Shown here piece after piece: positions 42,472-51,900 of a DNA stretch of 64,000 nucleotides (positions are counted from its first letter, which is position 1; each line of letters starts with the position of its first letter). The notes below the pieces were generated by a model. It saw only the letters and a list, made by a program, of their open reading frames with translations. It had not been told where the DNA came from and searched no databases. Origin of the DNA: Azospirillum sp. TSA2s (GTDB lineage Bacteria > Pseudomonadota > Alphaproteobacteria > Azospirillales > Azospirillaceae); assembly GCF_004923315.1 (NCBI RefSeq), contig NZ_CP039648.1, positions 1 to 64,000 of the forward strand, in the 5' to 3' direction. Position numbers and translations under genes: made by a program.

Positions 42472-42855
42472 TCAGCGGCTGATGCCGCGGCGGTCCATCT
42501 CGTCTTCGATGGCGCGGCGGTTCTGCCGGATCTGGCGCTGCTCCTCGCTCAGCCGGTCATACTGGTTGCGCAGGTCGCGGTCGGAATAGTCGCTGTAGGC
42601 ATTGCCGCGGCGATTGCCGGAGGAGCCTTCGTAGCGGCGGCCATCTCGATTCACGTCGCGGTTCATGTCGCGCTCGTCGCCCGCGCGGCCGTCGCGGTCC
42701 TGCGGGTAGGCGTTGGGGTTGACCGCACGGTTCAGCTGGTCGAGTGCCCCGCCCCATCCATTCTGCGATTGCCCATTCTGGGATTGGCCGCTCTGGGCCA
42801 GCGCCGGTGACGAGAGGGCCAGGACGGCCGCGGCCGCCAGGATGACTGTACGCAT
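42472..42855 (-). CDS. Small secreted Gln/Asn/Arg-rich protein
   Basis: This 127-residue protein has a clear signal peptide, VILAAAAVLALSSPALAQ. The mature part starts with a duplicated SGQSQNG/QSQNG stretch and carries a charged RD/RR-rich middle. A C-terminal helix with DRLSEEQRQIRQNRRAIEDEM is predicted to form a short coiled coil. AAGGGG nine bases upstream favours the ATG at 42855 over one at 42873. No enzymatic motif is visible; an envelope or matrix role is only a guess. Confidence 0.65.
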   Translation of the reverse strand: MRTVILAAAAVLALSSPALAQSGQSQNGQSQNGWGGALDQLNRAVNPNAYPQDRDGRAGDERDMNRDVNRDGRRYEGSSGNRRGNAYSDYSDRDLRNQYDRLSEEQRQIRQNRRAIEDEMDRRGISR

Positions 42856-42917
42856 CGGACGTATCCCCTTCATGCGGTTGTCGTTCTCTTATCGACAACC
42901 GCCGGGGAAGCGATCCG

Positions 42918-43883
42918 TTACGATTCCAGAGGATCCGGCCCAAGGTCACCGCGGCCGTGCGGGGCGTCGAGGTCCAGCTCCGGCCCCTTCGGCACGATGC
43001 CGGTCGGGTTGATGGTGGCGTGGCTGCCGTAGTAGTGGCGCTTGATGTGGTCGAAATTCACCGTCTCCGCCACGCCCGGCACCTGATAGAGGTCGCGCAG
43101 ATAGCCCGACAGGTGCGGATAGTCGGCGATCCGCCGCTTGTTGCACTTGAAATGCCCGACATAGACGGCGTCGAAGCGCACCAGCGTGGTGAACAGGCGC
43201 CAATCCGCCTCGGTCAGGCGGTTGCCGACCAACCAGCGCTGGGTCGCCAGCTTGGCGTCGATGCCGTCCAGCGCGGCGAACAGCGCGTCGAAGGCGGCCT
43301 CGTACTTGTCCTGGGAGGTGGCGAAGCCGGCCTTGTAGACGCCGTTGTTGATGGCGTCATAGACGAAGGCGTTGACGCGGTCGATCTCCTCCACCAGTTC
43401 CGGCGGGCAGAAGTCGGTGCGCACGTCGGTGAAGGCGTCGAATTCGCGGTTGAGCATGCGGATGATCTCCGCCGACTCGTTGTTCACGATGCTGCCGGTC
43501 TTCTTGTCCCACAGCACCGGAACCGTCACCCGGCCGCTGTAGCCGGGGCTGGCCTTCAGATAGACCTCGTACAGCCGGCGGGCGCCGGTGACCGGCTCCG
43601 GTTCGGCGAAGGTCCAGCCCTCCGACAGCATCAGCGGATCGACGACGCTGACGCCGATCACCCCGTCCAGCCGTTTCAGCTTGCGGAAGATCAGCGTGCG
43701 GTGCGCCCAGGGGCAAGCCAGCGACACCATCAGGTGATAGCGCCCAGCCTCCGCCGGGTAGGGGGTGGAGCCGTCGGCCGACACCCGGTCGCGGAACTGC
43801 GCCTCTGTCCGGACGAACGCGCCGCCGGTCTTCTTGGTGTCGTACCACTGGTCGTGCCACTGTCCGTCGATCAGCAGGCCCAC
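42918..43883 (-). CDS. yqjG: Glutathionyl-hydroquinone reductase (YqjG/PcpF family)
   Basis: This 321-residue xi-class glutathione transferase reduces glutathionyl-hydroquinones. The catalytic cysteine is in SLACPWAHRTLIF near residue 54. The C-terminal all-helical domain contains WLVGNRLTEADWRLFTTLVRFDAVY, with LSGYLRDLYQVPGVAETVNFDHIKRHYYGSH as further family sequence. The length is typical. The adjoining wrbA gene encodes another quinone-handling enzyme on the same strand. Confidence 0.92.
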   Translation of the reverse strand: MGLLIDGQWHDQWYDTKKTGGAFVRTEAQFRDRVSADGSTPYPAEAGRYHLMVSLACPWAHRTLIFRKLKRLDGVIGVSVVDPLMLSEGWTFAEPEPVTGARRLYEVYLKASPGYSGRVTVPVLWDKKTGSIVNNESAEIIRMLNREFDAFTDVRTDFCPPELVEEIDRVNAFVYDAINNGVYKAGFATSQDKYEAAFDALFAALDGIDAKLATQRWLVGNRLTEADWRLFTTLVRFDAVYVGHFKCNKRRIADYPHLSGYLRDLYQVPGVAETVNFDHIKRHYYGSHATINPTGIVPKGPELDLDAPHGRGDLGPDPLES

Positions 43884-43919
43884 GGCTCCCTCCTCTTCTT
43901 CAGCGTTTGCGACGAGTCA

Positions 43920-44522
43920 TCAACCGTGCAGCTTGGTCGCGATCTCGGCGACATGGCGGCCCTGATAGCGGGCGCCGTCCAACTCGACCGCGCTCGGCCG
44001 GCGGGAGCCGTCGCCGCCGGCGATGGTGCTGGCGCCATAGGGCGAGTTGCCCATCACTTCCGAAACGCCCATCTGGCCCTGGAAGGAATAAGGCAGACCG
44101 ACGATCACCAAGCCCAGATGCAGAAGCACGGTGTGTGTGCTGAGGATCGTGCTCTCCTGCCCGCCATGCTGGGTGGCGGTGGAGGTGAAGGCCGCGCCGA
44201 CCTTGCCAACCAGGGCGCCCTTGGCCCACAGCCCGCCGGTCTGGTCGAGGAAGTTCTTCATCTGCGACGCCATGTTGCCGTAGCGGGTCGGCGTGCCGAT
44301 GACGATGGCGTCGTACTGCGCCAGCTCGTCCACCGTGGCGACCGGGATGTTGCTCTCGTCCTTGTAATGGGCGGATTGGCGGACGGCCTCCGGCACGAGT
44401 TCCGGCACGCGCTTCACCGTCACCTCAGTCCCGGCGACGGAGCGGGCGCCCTCTGCCACCGCCTGCGCCATCTCCGACACATGACCCCAGCTGCTGTAAT
44501 AGAGGACCAGAACCTTCGCCAT
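43920..44522 (-). CDS. wrbA: NAD(P)H:quinone oxidoreductase WrbA
   Basis: This flavodoxin-like protein has 200 residues. The FMN phosphate loop is near the N-terminus in [16 protein letters not shown], and the family motifs [24 protein letters not shown] and [16 protein letters not shown] are complete. WrbA reduces quinones by two electrons, avoiding semiquinones. The ATG at 44522 is the conserved start. It precedes yqjG on the minus strand and diverges from the LysR gene, so the three probably form a quinone-response unit. Confidence 0.93.
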   Translation of the reverse strand: MAKVLVLYYSSWGHVSEMAQAVAEGARSVAGTEVTVKRVPELVPEAVRQSAHYKDESNIPVATVDELAQYDAIVIGTPTRYGNMASQMKNFLDQTGGLWAKGALVGKVGAAFTSTATQHGGQESTILSTHTVLLHLGLVIVGLPYSFQGQMGVSEVMGNSPYGASTIAGGDGSRRPSAVELDGARYQGRHVAEIATKLHG

Positions 44523-44610
44523 CGCCGTCACTCCCTGTTCATTGCGTCATCGGGCCGCCGCAGCCGGTCATGGCCGCGGGGTGACACCAAACATAGGGCG
44601 CAACGGCCTT

Positions 44611-44625
44611 TCCGGTATTGCCGGA
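44611..44625. promoter_or_regulatory. Candidate LysR-type operator
   Basis: TCCGGTATTGCCGGA is a perfect 5-base inverted repeat with a 5-base AT-rich centre. It lies in the 141-base gap between divergent wrbA and the LysR gene, 39 bases before the regulator ATG. LysR proteins commonly bind such interrupted dyads in divergent promoters and regulate both genes. Assignment is from position and symmetry only. Confidence 0.5.
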
Positions 44626-44663
44626 TCTTGGCACCTCATTGTTTCCGGGTGTACAACAATGCC

Positions 44664-45599
44664 ATGGATCGCCTCGACGACATGCTCGCCTTCATCAAGG
44701 TGGTGGACACCAAGAGCTTCACCGCCGCCGCCGACCGGCTCAACCTGTCGAAGTCGGTGGTCTCCCGCCGCATCGGCGAGTTGGAGAACCGGCTCGGCGC
44801 GCGGCTGCTGAACCGCACCACCCGCAAGCTCAGCCTGACCGAGGTGGGGCAGGCCTATTACGAGCGCTGCACCCGCATCCTGACCGATCTGGAGGAGGCG
44901 GAGCAGGCGGTCGCCGACCTGCATGCCGCCCCGCGCGGCCGGCTGCGGCTGAACGCGCCGGTCAGCTTCGGCATCCTGCATCTGGCCCCGGCGGTGGCGG
45001 AGTTCCTGGAGCGTTATCCGGCCATCGAGATCGACATGGACCTGAACGACCGCACGGTCGATCTGGTCGACGAGGGCTATGATCTGGCGGTTCGCATCGG
45101 CAAGCTGCGCGACAGTTCGCTGATCGCCCGGCGGCTGGCCCCGGCGCGGATGGCTCTGTGCGCCAGCCCGGCCTATCTGCAGAAGCATGGCGTGCCGGAA
45201 ACGCCGGACGATCTGGCCAACCACAACTGCCTGATCTACACCAACGTGCCGACGCCGGACCTCTGGCCCTTCACCGTCGATGGCGAGCCCCGCAACGTCC
45301 GGGTCTCTGGGCCGATCCGCAGCAACAACGGCGACCTGCTGCGCGAAGCGGCGGTGGCCGGCGTCGGCTTCATCATGTCGCCGACCTTCCTGTGCGGTCA
45401 GGCGCTGGCGCGCGGCGAGCTGGTCAGCGTCCTGTACCGCCACATCCCCTCGGAACTGGCGGTCAACGCGGTCTATCCGCAGAACCGCCACTTGTCACCG
45501 AAGGTGCGGGTGTTCGTGGATTTCCTGGTCCAGCGATTCGGCCCGCGCCCCTATTGGGACTGCGCGCTGCTGGACACGTTGTCGCCGGAGGAAGGCTGA
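44664..45599 (+). CDS. LysR-family transcriptional regulator
   Basis: This is a 311-residue regulator. Its winged helix-turn-helix spans residues 1-60, with SFTAAADRLNLSKSVVSRRI then ELENRLGARLLNRTTRKLSLTEVG. The effector domain starts near residue 90 with GRLRLNAPVSFG. Many relatives with this N-terminus control neighbouring quinone or redox genes. The ATG at 44664 is firm. It is divergent from wrbA-yqjG, its most likely targets. Confidence 0.9.
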   Translation: MDRLDDMLAFIKVVDTKSFTAAADRLNLSKSVVSRRIGELENRLGARLLNRTTRKLSLTEVGQAYYERCTRILTDLEEAEQAVADLHAAPRGRLRLNAPVSFGILHLAPAVAEFLERYPAIEIDMDLNDRTVDLVDEGYDLAVRIGKLRDSSLIARRLAPARMALCASPAYLQKHGVPETPDDLANHNCLIYTNVPTPDLWPFTVDGEPRNVRVSGPIRSNNGDLLREAAVAGVGFIMSPTFLCGQALARGELVSVLYRHIPSELAVNAVYPQNRHLSPKVRVFVDFLVQRFGPRPYWDCALLDTLSPEEG

Positions 45600-45606
45600 A
45601 TAAGGT

Positions 45607-45999
45607 TTAGGACGGCTGGTTAGGCCGGCGGCGGGAGCGCAGGTTCAACGCGGTGATGAAATTCGGCTGCTGGCCGACCACCGGGCCCTGCGGAACCGGC
45701 TTCTTCGGGGCGGTGGACAGGAAGCCGCCGACCCGGCCGCGCAGCTCGACCGCATGGTGCGCCGCCTCGTCCGCGGTTTCCGCCACTTGGCGGCGGACCG
45801 ACGGCTCCAGCGTGTTGAAGGCGCGGGAGGCGAATTCGAAGGCCGGCTGCGATTTGGTGGCGATCACCTGACGCAGCGCCTTGGACACCAGCACCGTGTC
45901 GAGACCGCCCGGCCCCTCCACCCCGTCCAGCACGTCGGCGAGGATGCCGATGGCCTGGATCGTGCGGTTGTCGTCCAGCGAAAGGTCGTGAGCGTCCAT
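45607..45999 (-). CDS. Unrecognised small protein, 130 residues
   Basis: I do not recognise this protein. It is predicted mostly helical (residues 10-90, e.g. FASRAFNTLEPSVRRQVAETADEA) and has a basic C-terminus, LRSRRRPNQPS. No signal peptide, membrane helix or cysteine is present. It is convergent with the LysR gene, seven bases apart. Regular codon usage like its neighbours supports it being real. Confidence 0.55.
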   Translation of the reverse strand: MDAHDLSLDDNRTIQAIGILADVLDGVEGPGGLDTVLVSKALRQVIATKSQPAFEFASRAFNTLEPSVRRQVAETADEAAHHAVELRGRVGGFLSTAPKKPVPQGPVVGQQPNFITALNLRSRRRPNQPS

Positions 46000-46160
46000 A
46001 CGGGTCTTCCGATCGTCTCAAGCGGTACGGGTCCCGTCCCTGCGGACACCCGGATTGCAGCAGACGAATCATAGTGTTTGCGCCGGCGTCTGGCAATGGA
46101 CGCCATATCGGCCGGCGGTGGAATCGTTAAGATGGCGCTTGGATGTTTATGGCCGGGTGG

Positions 46161-47828
46161 TCAGGGCCGCGTGGCGAAGGTTGGCGGCAGCAGCCGTTCG
46201 ACGCAGGCGCCGGCCTCGCCCACGGCCAGCGTCTCGATGAAACGGGCGGCGGCGGTGCGGCCGCACAAGCTGGCGCCCAGCACGTCATGGCCGAGGCCGC
46301 GGAAGGACAGCAGCGCCGCGCGCGACAGGCTCCGCCCCATCGCCTCGGCCCGCGCCGGCGCGGTGAAGGTGTCGTAGGCGCCGGTCAGGATCAGCGCCGG
46401 CACGTCCGACGTGGCCTGCCGGTAGAAGGACGCATCGACCGGCCGCAGCCCCAGCGCCGGACAGGCGGCGTCGTAATCGGTCTCCACCGCTTCGGCCATC
46501 ACATAGGGGCGCAGATCGGCGGCGGCGCGGCGGGCGGCGGCGGCGTCGATGTGCGGCCGGTTCTCGCGGCAGCCGACGGTCAGGTTCAGGCCGTAGGCCA
46601 GACTGTCCAGCACGGTCCAGATCGGCGGCGGCATCACCAGGGACAGGATGGCCGGGTCATCCACCCGCCCCGCCGCCGCAGGATCGCCGATAATGCGGTC
46701 AAGCCGGTCGAGCAGGGCCGGCACCGCCACCATCCCGTCGCCGCTGCCCAGCCGCAGCGCCAGGACGCCGGCCAGCATCGGCCAGTCCAGGCGCAGGTCG
46801 GTCTCCCGCCCGGTGACGGGATGACGCAGCCGCAGGTCCAGCGGTCGTCGCTCCAGCGCCGCCGCCAGCCGTTCGACCGCCTGCCCCAGCCGGGGGAAGG
46901 CGCGGGCGCAATCGGGCTGGGCGGCACAATCCTCGACCATGCGGCGGTGAGCCTGCCGGATGGCGGTGAGACGGTCGAGGTCCAGCCACGTCGCGTCAGC
47001 GGTGGCCGGGGAATTCAGCACGAGGCTGCGCACCGCCGCCCCGTCGATGCGCAACAGCGCCTGCGCCAGCACCCCGCCATAGGAGGTCGCGACGACGTTC
47101 CAGCGCTCCACCCCCAATGCACGGCGCAGCGCCGGCAGGTCGGCCGCGCTCTGGCCGCTGTCGAAATCCTCCAGCCGGTAGCCGGCGCGGCGCAAGGGCT
47201 CCAGGCAGGCGGTGGCGTCCTCCGCCGTCACGCCTCCGAACCAGTAGCGCAGCGGGTCGAGCCCCGGACAGCGCAGCGAGGGTTTCGACCGGCCGGCGCC
47301 GCGCTGATCGACCAGGATGACGTCGCGGCCGGCCCGCATCGGCGCCAGGATCGCGGCATTGCCGCGCAGATCGTCGCTGCCGCCCTGCCCCGGCCCGCCG
47401 CTGAGCAGCACCACCGGATCGGCGGCCGGCGCGCCGTTCAGCGCCGGCAGGATCGTCACGAACAGATCGACCGGCAGGCTGTCCTCCCGCTGCCAATCGG
47501 ACGGCACGCGAAAGGACCGGCAGCGCGGCGCCGGCCCGGCCGGCAACGGACCGTCCGGGCAACGGGCCTCCGACAGCGCCGGAAGGGCCGGCGGGACGGG
47601 AGCGGCGGCCGGGACCGGCGCGGGAAGAGGGGCAGGGACGGAAGCCGGGACAGGAGCCGGGATGGCAGGCGGCGGCTCCACCGCCACGATCTGCGGCGGT
47701 GCCGGAGCCGGGGAAAAGGTCGGACCGGTCAGCCGGTCGATGCCGAGGCCGAGCAGCCCGCCGGCCAGCGCGCAGAGCGCCAGAAGGCCGGCGATGACGG
47801 CAGGACGCCGGCCGCCACGACTTTTCAT
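46161..47828 (-). CDS. Exported alpha/beta hydrolase, tripeptidyl-aminopeptidase-like
   Basis: This 555-residue protein has an N-terminal membrane or signal segment (about residues 9-32) and a proline/alanine-rich linker (about 40-90). An alpha/beta-hydrolase domain with oxyanion segment LLSGGPGQGGSDD follows. The nucleophile elbow is ATSYGGVLAQ, the acid TGAYDTFTAP and the histidine FRGLGHDVLG. The C-terminal part matches the TAP-like peptidase family. It follows the PpkA-type kinase gene by eight bases and is the last gene of the T6SS-linked run. A cleavage target cannot be inferred. A secreted effector role is possible but its export signal argues for the cell's own periplasm. Confidence 0.75.
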   Translation of the reverse strand: MKSRGGRRPAVIAGLLALCALAGGLLGLGIDRLTGPTFSPAPAPPQIVAVEPPPAIPAPVPASVPAPLPAPVPAAAPVPPALPALSEARCPDGPLPAGPAPRCRSFRVPSDWQREDSLPVDLFVTILPALNGAPAADPVVLLSGGPGQGGSDDLRGNAAILAPMRAGRDVILVDQRGAGRSKPSLRCPGLDPLRYWFGGVTAEDATACLEPLRRAGYRLEDFDSGQSAADLPALRRALGVERWNVVATSYGGVLAQALLRIDGAAVRSLVLNSPATADATWLDLDRLTAIRQAHRRMVEDCAAQPDCARAFPRLGQAVERLAAALERRPLDLRLRHPVTGRETDLRLDWPMLAGVLALRLGSGDGMVAVPALLDRLDRIIGDPAAAGRVDDPAILSLVMPPPIWTVLDSLAYGLNLTVGCRENRPHIDAAAARRAAADLRPYVMAEAVETDYDAACPALGLRPVDASFYRQATSDVPALILTGAYDTFTAPARAEAMGRSLSRAALLSFRGLGHDVLGASLCGRTAAARFIETLAVGEAGACVERLLPPTFATRP

Positions 47829-47836
47829 CGGCGGAG

Positions 47837-50167
47837 CTATTCGGCGACGGTGGCGAAGAAGGCGGACTGGGCGACCACGCCGCCCTTGGCCTCCGCCTTC
47901 GCCAGCGCGCCGCGCAGGCTCGCCAGATAGGGGCCTGCCGGCTCCACTTCCTCCCGGTCGGCGGGGAACAGCGGTTCGCGGGTCACCAGCGCCAGGATCA
48001 TCGCCGGGCCATAGGGCGGGGCGATGGTATAGACGCGGTCGCTCGCCGATTTCGCGATGCCCAGCGTCACCGGCCGGCCGGCCTCCAGCCGGTCGTCGCG
48101 GCGCAGCCGCATCGGCACCATGTGGATCGCGTTGCCTTCCATGTCGATGTAATCGACGGTCAGGTAACCCGAAGTCCCGGCGGTCACGGTGACCTCCAGC
48201 TTGTCACCCTTGCGGTAGACCATCGACGGCCGGTTGAAACCCAGCCCCAAGGCGCCGTTTCCCTGCGCCTCAGCCCGCGCCGGCAGTCCGGCGGCGCCCA
48301 GCGCCTCGCACAGCGGCCAGGGCCGCACGGCGACCTGCGCATCGACGTCGATGCCGGGCGGCAGGGCGGTGATCGCCGCCTTCAGCACCCTGGCATCGTC
48401 CTCCGTGCCGACATAGCCGCCGATCCGCAGCCCGTTCCCGGCCTCGGCCGTGCGGACGCCGGCGCAGGTGAAGCCGCCGGCGGCCGTCTCCACCGCCTTG
48501 CGCGCTTCGGCCGGCGTCAGGCGCGGGACCGGTGGAGCGGCGGGAAGGGCCGCCTGCTGGACCGGCGATTGCGGCTGCGGCTGAACTTGTGGCTGGGGCT
48601 GCGCCGGGGGCGGGCTTGGCGGGGTCACGGTCTGGACCGCCGGCGAGATCGGCAGCGGCGGCGTGGCCGGCTCGGCGGGCTGTATGGCGGGCTTGACCGG
48701 GTTGGGCGGCGCGGCCTCCACCTTCGCCGTTTCGACGGGAGCCGGCTTCTGCTGCTGTGCCGGCGTCGAGGCAGAGGTGCCGAGCGGCGCCGTCGTCATG
48801 CCCGTCGAGGGCGGCGGAGCGGACGCGGCGGCGGCCGGCGGCGCTGCCGTCGTTGCGGTCGTCGTCGTTGCGGTCGTCGCGGGGGTGGCGGCCTGCTTGG
48901 CGGGGGCGGTCGGCTGCGACTGCCCGAACAGCAGGAATCCTGCGATGCCGGCCGCCACCAGACCGCCGACACCACCGGCGATCAGACCGACCGGTGCCTT
49001 CTTCGTCTCACCGGGAGTCTTCCGGCCGGCATCCGCCGGCTCGCGCTTGACGGCCACCGTCGGCGTCACCACCGTCTTCGTCTCCTTTTCCGGCGTGGAG
49101 ACCGGAAGGGAGGTGTGTTCGAAGGGCGTGATGTCGGCGGCGCGGCGGGTCAGGGCACCGACCAGCTCCGCCATCGTCCTGGCGCGGTTCTGCGGGTCCG
49201 GCTCCAGCATCGAACAGAGGACGCCGCGCAACGGCTCCTCCAGCGCCGACAGGTCTGGTACCGACATGCGCCGCTCGATCATCGCCTGCGGCGTGCGGCC
49301 CATGTCGAGCGGATGCCCCAGCGCCGCCGCGGCCAGCACCAGACCGGCGCTGTAGATGTCGGACTGCGGCCCGACCTGCCCGCCGAACAGACCGAACTGC
49401 TCGGGCGAGGCGAAGCCGTATTTGCCGGCGAAGCCGTCGCCGATGACGGTTCCCGCCCCGGCGGCGGTCTGCTTGGCGATGCCGAAATCGATGATCTTGG
49501 CGTTGGCGATGTCGCGGCCGGGCAGGATGACGTTGTCGGTCGACATGTCGCGGTGGATGATGCCGCGCTGGTGTGCCGCCGCCAGACCGGAGGCGATACG
49601 GTCGAGCAGGACGGCGACCGACGCCGCGTCCAGCGGGCCGGCCTGCAGCACCTCGTGCAGCGACGGGCCGTCGAGGAACTCCATCGACAGCAGGATCCGG
49701 CCGAATTCGTCGCGGAAGACGCCGTCGTAGGACACCACCGCCTCGTGCCGGATCTCCCGCAATGCCGCCGCCTCGCGCCGCAGCAACTCGACCATCTTGG
49801 CGTCCTGCGCCAGCTCCGGGCGGATCACCTTCACCGCATGCCAGGTGTCCATGTCGACATGGCGGGCGCGGTGCACCTCACCCATGCCGCCGCGGGCGAT
49901 CAGCCCCTCCACCCGATAGGTGTGGCTCAGCAGCGTGCCCGGCCCGATCGGTTCCGGAACGGCCCGGACGCCCGCCCGGTCGCCCGACGCCTCCACACCC
50001 GATGCAGTGGAGGTCGGCGCCGGAGTGGACGGCACCGGGGTTGCGGGCGGCGCCGTCAGCCGGGTGGCCTGGGGATCCACCCCTGTTTCCGTGCCCGTAT
50101 CCGCCCCCGCGCCGGCGGCGGGCAGGATGGCGGTGGGCTCGTGGTTGTCGTCGGGGGGCTGGGCCAT
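47837..50167 (-). CDS. ppkA: PpkA-type Ser/Thr protein kinase with DUF4384-like tail
   Basis: This is a 776-residue Hanks-type kinase. After a Thr/Pro-rich start, the kinase domain (about 83-350) has GLIARGGMGEVHRA, Lys113 and HRDMSTDN (Asp207, Asn212). DFG is at 227-229, so all catalytic residues are present. One membrane helix follows (PVGLIAGGVGGLVAAGIAGFLLF). A long Pro/Ala/Thr/Gln-rich linker then leads to a C-terminal domain like DUF4384 (YRKGDKLEVTVTAGTSGYLTV). In known T6SS pathways PpkA phosphorylates the FHA protein, which is encoded just upstream here. Confidence 0.85.
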   Translation of the reverse strand: MAQPPDDNHEPTAILPAAGAGADTGTETGVDPQATRLTAPPATPVPSTPAPTSTASGVEASGDRAGVRAVPEPIGPGTLLSHTYRVEGLIARGGMGEVHRARHVDMDTWHAVKVIRPELAQDAKMVELLRREAAALREIRHEAVVSYDGVFRDEFGRILLSMEFLDGPSLHEVLQAGPLDAASVAVLLDRIASGLAAAHQRGIIHRDMSTDNVILPGRDIANAKIIDFGIAKQTAAGAGTVIGDGFAGKYGFASPEQFGLFGGQVGPQSDIYSAGLVLAAAALGHPLDMGRTPQAMIERRMSVPDLSALEEPLRGVLCSMLEPDPQNRARTMAELVGALTRRAADITPFEHTSLPVSTPEKETKTVVTPTVAVKREPADAGRKTPGETKKAPVGLIAGGVGGLVAAGIAGFLLFGQSQPTAPAKQAATPATTATTTTATTAAPPAAAASAPPPSTGMTTAPLGTSASTPAQQQKPAPVETAKVEAAPPNPVKPAIQPAEPATPPLPISPAVQTVTPPSPPPAQPQPQVQPQPQSPVQQAALPAAPPVPRLTPAEARKAVETAAGGFTCAGVRTAEAGNGLRIGGYVGTEDDARVLKAAITALPPGIDVDAQVAVRPWPLCEALGAAGLPARAEAQGNGALGLGFNRPSMVYRKGDKLEVTVTAGTSGYLTVDYIDMEGNAIHMVPMRLRRDDRLEAGRPVTLGIAKSASDRVYTIAPPYGPAMILALVTREPLFPADREEVEPAGPYLASLRGALAKAEAKGGVVAQSAFFATVAE

Positions 50168-50219
50168 GGAAGGGGCGTGGTCCGGTCAGGGGGGTTGATG
50201 CGGCGGGCGTCGGACGGGT

Positions 50220-51845
50220 TCAGTCGGGCTTTTCGCCGTCGGCACCGCCCGCGCCATCGCGGCGGATGAAGCGGTCGTATTCACGGGCGATGGCATCGCC
50301 GACGACGCGGTCGAAATCCTCCTCCAGCTCGACCACCAGATCCTTGTAAAGGACCTCGTACTGGTCCCAGTAGCGCGCCTTGCGCGCGGCCGGAACGAGG
50401 CTGTCGAGAAGCCGGGTCTCCAGCCGCTGGCTGAGCGCGCCGGGATCGAACTTGGCGACCACCTGCTTCAGCGCGATCTGCAGCGCCGCGGCATAGGCAA
50501 GGTGATGAACCTGCACGTCGCTCGCCGCCTCGCGCACCGCGTCGCCCATCGGCAGGAAGCCGCGCAGACGCGGGTTGGCCAGCACCGACACCGCCTCGTC
50601 CAAGGTTTCGCAGCGCTTCAGCGGGTTCTCGCCCGCGGGGCGGAAGCTGGTCTGCTCCAGATGGAATTCGTCCTTGAAGCGCGCCCGCGCCCGCAGGCTG
50701 CCATGCAGCGCCCCCAGGCTGGCGCGCAACGCCTCGCCCAGGCTGCGCATCATCGCGGTGGCATCCGGCAGCCCGTCCGGCGGCAGCGGGGCGCCGAACC
50801 CCTCGTAGAAGGCGGCGACCGCCGCACCGGCATCGGGCGCCGAAGGTGGCGCCGGTGTCGGCCTTGGCGCCGGAGCCGGCATTGCCGCGACCGGACGGGG
50901 AGCGATGTCGGTATCGTCCGGCAGGGGGTCGGGTTCCGGCGGCGCGACCGATTCCGAAGGAAGATCCGGGGCGGCGGAGTTGAGCGGCAGGTCCGGTGCC
51001 GCCTGATCGGGCAGCGTCTCGTCGATGTTCCAGTCGTCCGGCAGCGCCTGGGCCGATTTCGGCGGCGGGAAAAACTGTGGGTCCGGGGTGGCCGGGGCTG
51101 CCGGCTGCGGCATGCCGAAAAGCTCGTCGTCCCAATCGTCGGGGATGCCGCCGCCGGACGACCGCTGCGGCTCGTCCGGGAACGGGGCCGGGAACGGGGC
51201 CGGGAACGGGGCCGGGAAGGAGACGCCGACCGACACTGCCTGGTTCAGCGGATCGGAATGGTCGTCGACGGTGCCGAAATGCCAGTCGTCCGCGCGCTCC
51301 CGCACCGCCGCCCCACTGCTGGAGGAGGTCCAGGAATCGAACGGCTCAGCCTCCGAACGCAGCGGCTGGTCTTCGAAGGGGCGTGCCGTCGGGTCGCCGA
51401 ACAGCTCGTCGAACGGATCCTGCTCGGCAGCATGCCGGGCCGGCGCCGGAGCGAACGGGTCGGCCTCCCCGCCTCTGCCGCCCAGCGCGAAGGCCCCGGT
51501 GATTTCGGTGAAGCTGGGGGCGCTCAGCGATTCCACCATCGCCTCGATGATGAAACGGCCGATGCGGATGCGGTCGCCCGACGACAGCGGCGCCGTCGCG
51601 TTGCGGCCGATCGGCTGCTCCGATCCGTTGAGGAAGACGCCGTTGGTGCTGGTGTCGGTCACCCGGAAGCCGGATCCGGCCGCTTCGATCACGCAATGCT
51701 GGCGCGACAGCAGCAGGTCGGGATCGGGCAGGATCCAGCCGTTCTCCACCCCCCGCCCGACGGTGAGGCTGCCGCCATGCAGCGTCTTCTCGGCATTGCC
51801 GCCCAGCGACGCCCGATGGTCCGACACGATCCTCAGCCTCAGCAT
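50220..51845 (-). CDS. tagH: T6SS FHA-domain protein TagH
   Basis: This is a 541-residue protein. The N-terminal FHA domain has the phosphothreonine-binding residues Arg31, Ser47-Arg48, His50 and Asn68 (LLSRQHCVIE, TSTNGVFLNG). A long acidic/proline-rich middle (about 110-370) contains a 12-base tandem repeat coding PFPA units (51178-51218). The C-terminal domain (about 375-525) ends with LLDSLVPAARKARYWDQYEVLY, typical of type VI FHA proteins. It is the expected reader of PpkA phosphorylation and lies directly upstream of the kinase gene. Confidence 0.88.
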   Translation of the reverse strand: MLRLRIVSDHRASLGGNAEKTLHGGSLTVGRGVENGWILPDPDLLLSRQHCVIEAAGSGFRVTDTSTNGVFLNGSEQPIGRNATAPLSSGDRIRIGRFIIEAMVESLSAPSFTEITGAFALGGRGGEADPFAPAPARHAAEQDPFDELFGDPTARPFEDQPLRSEAEPFDSWTSSSSGAAVRERADDWHFGTVDDHSDPLNQAVSVGVSFPAPFPAPFPAPFPDEPQRSSGGGIPDDWDDELFGMPQPAAPATPDPQFFPPPKSAQALPDDWNIDETLPDQAAPDLPLNSAAPDLPSESVAPPEPDPLPDDTDIAPRPVAAMPAPAPRPTPAPPSAPDAGAAVAAFYEGFGAPLPPDGLPDATAMMRSLGEALRASLGALHGSLRARARFKDEFHLEQTSFRPAGENPLKRCETLDEAVSVLANPRLRGFLPMGDAVREAASDVQVHHLAYAAALQIALKQVVAKFDPGALSQRLETRLLDSLVPAARKARYWDQYEVLYKDLVVELEEDFDRVVGDAIAREYDRFIRRDGAGGADGEKPD

Positions 51846-51900
51846 TCCACCATCTCCACCGCTGGCATCTCCACCGCTGGGGTCTCCTTTGGCTCGGGCA

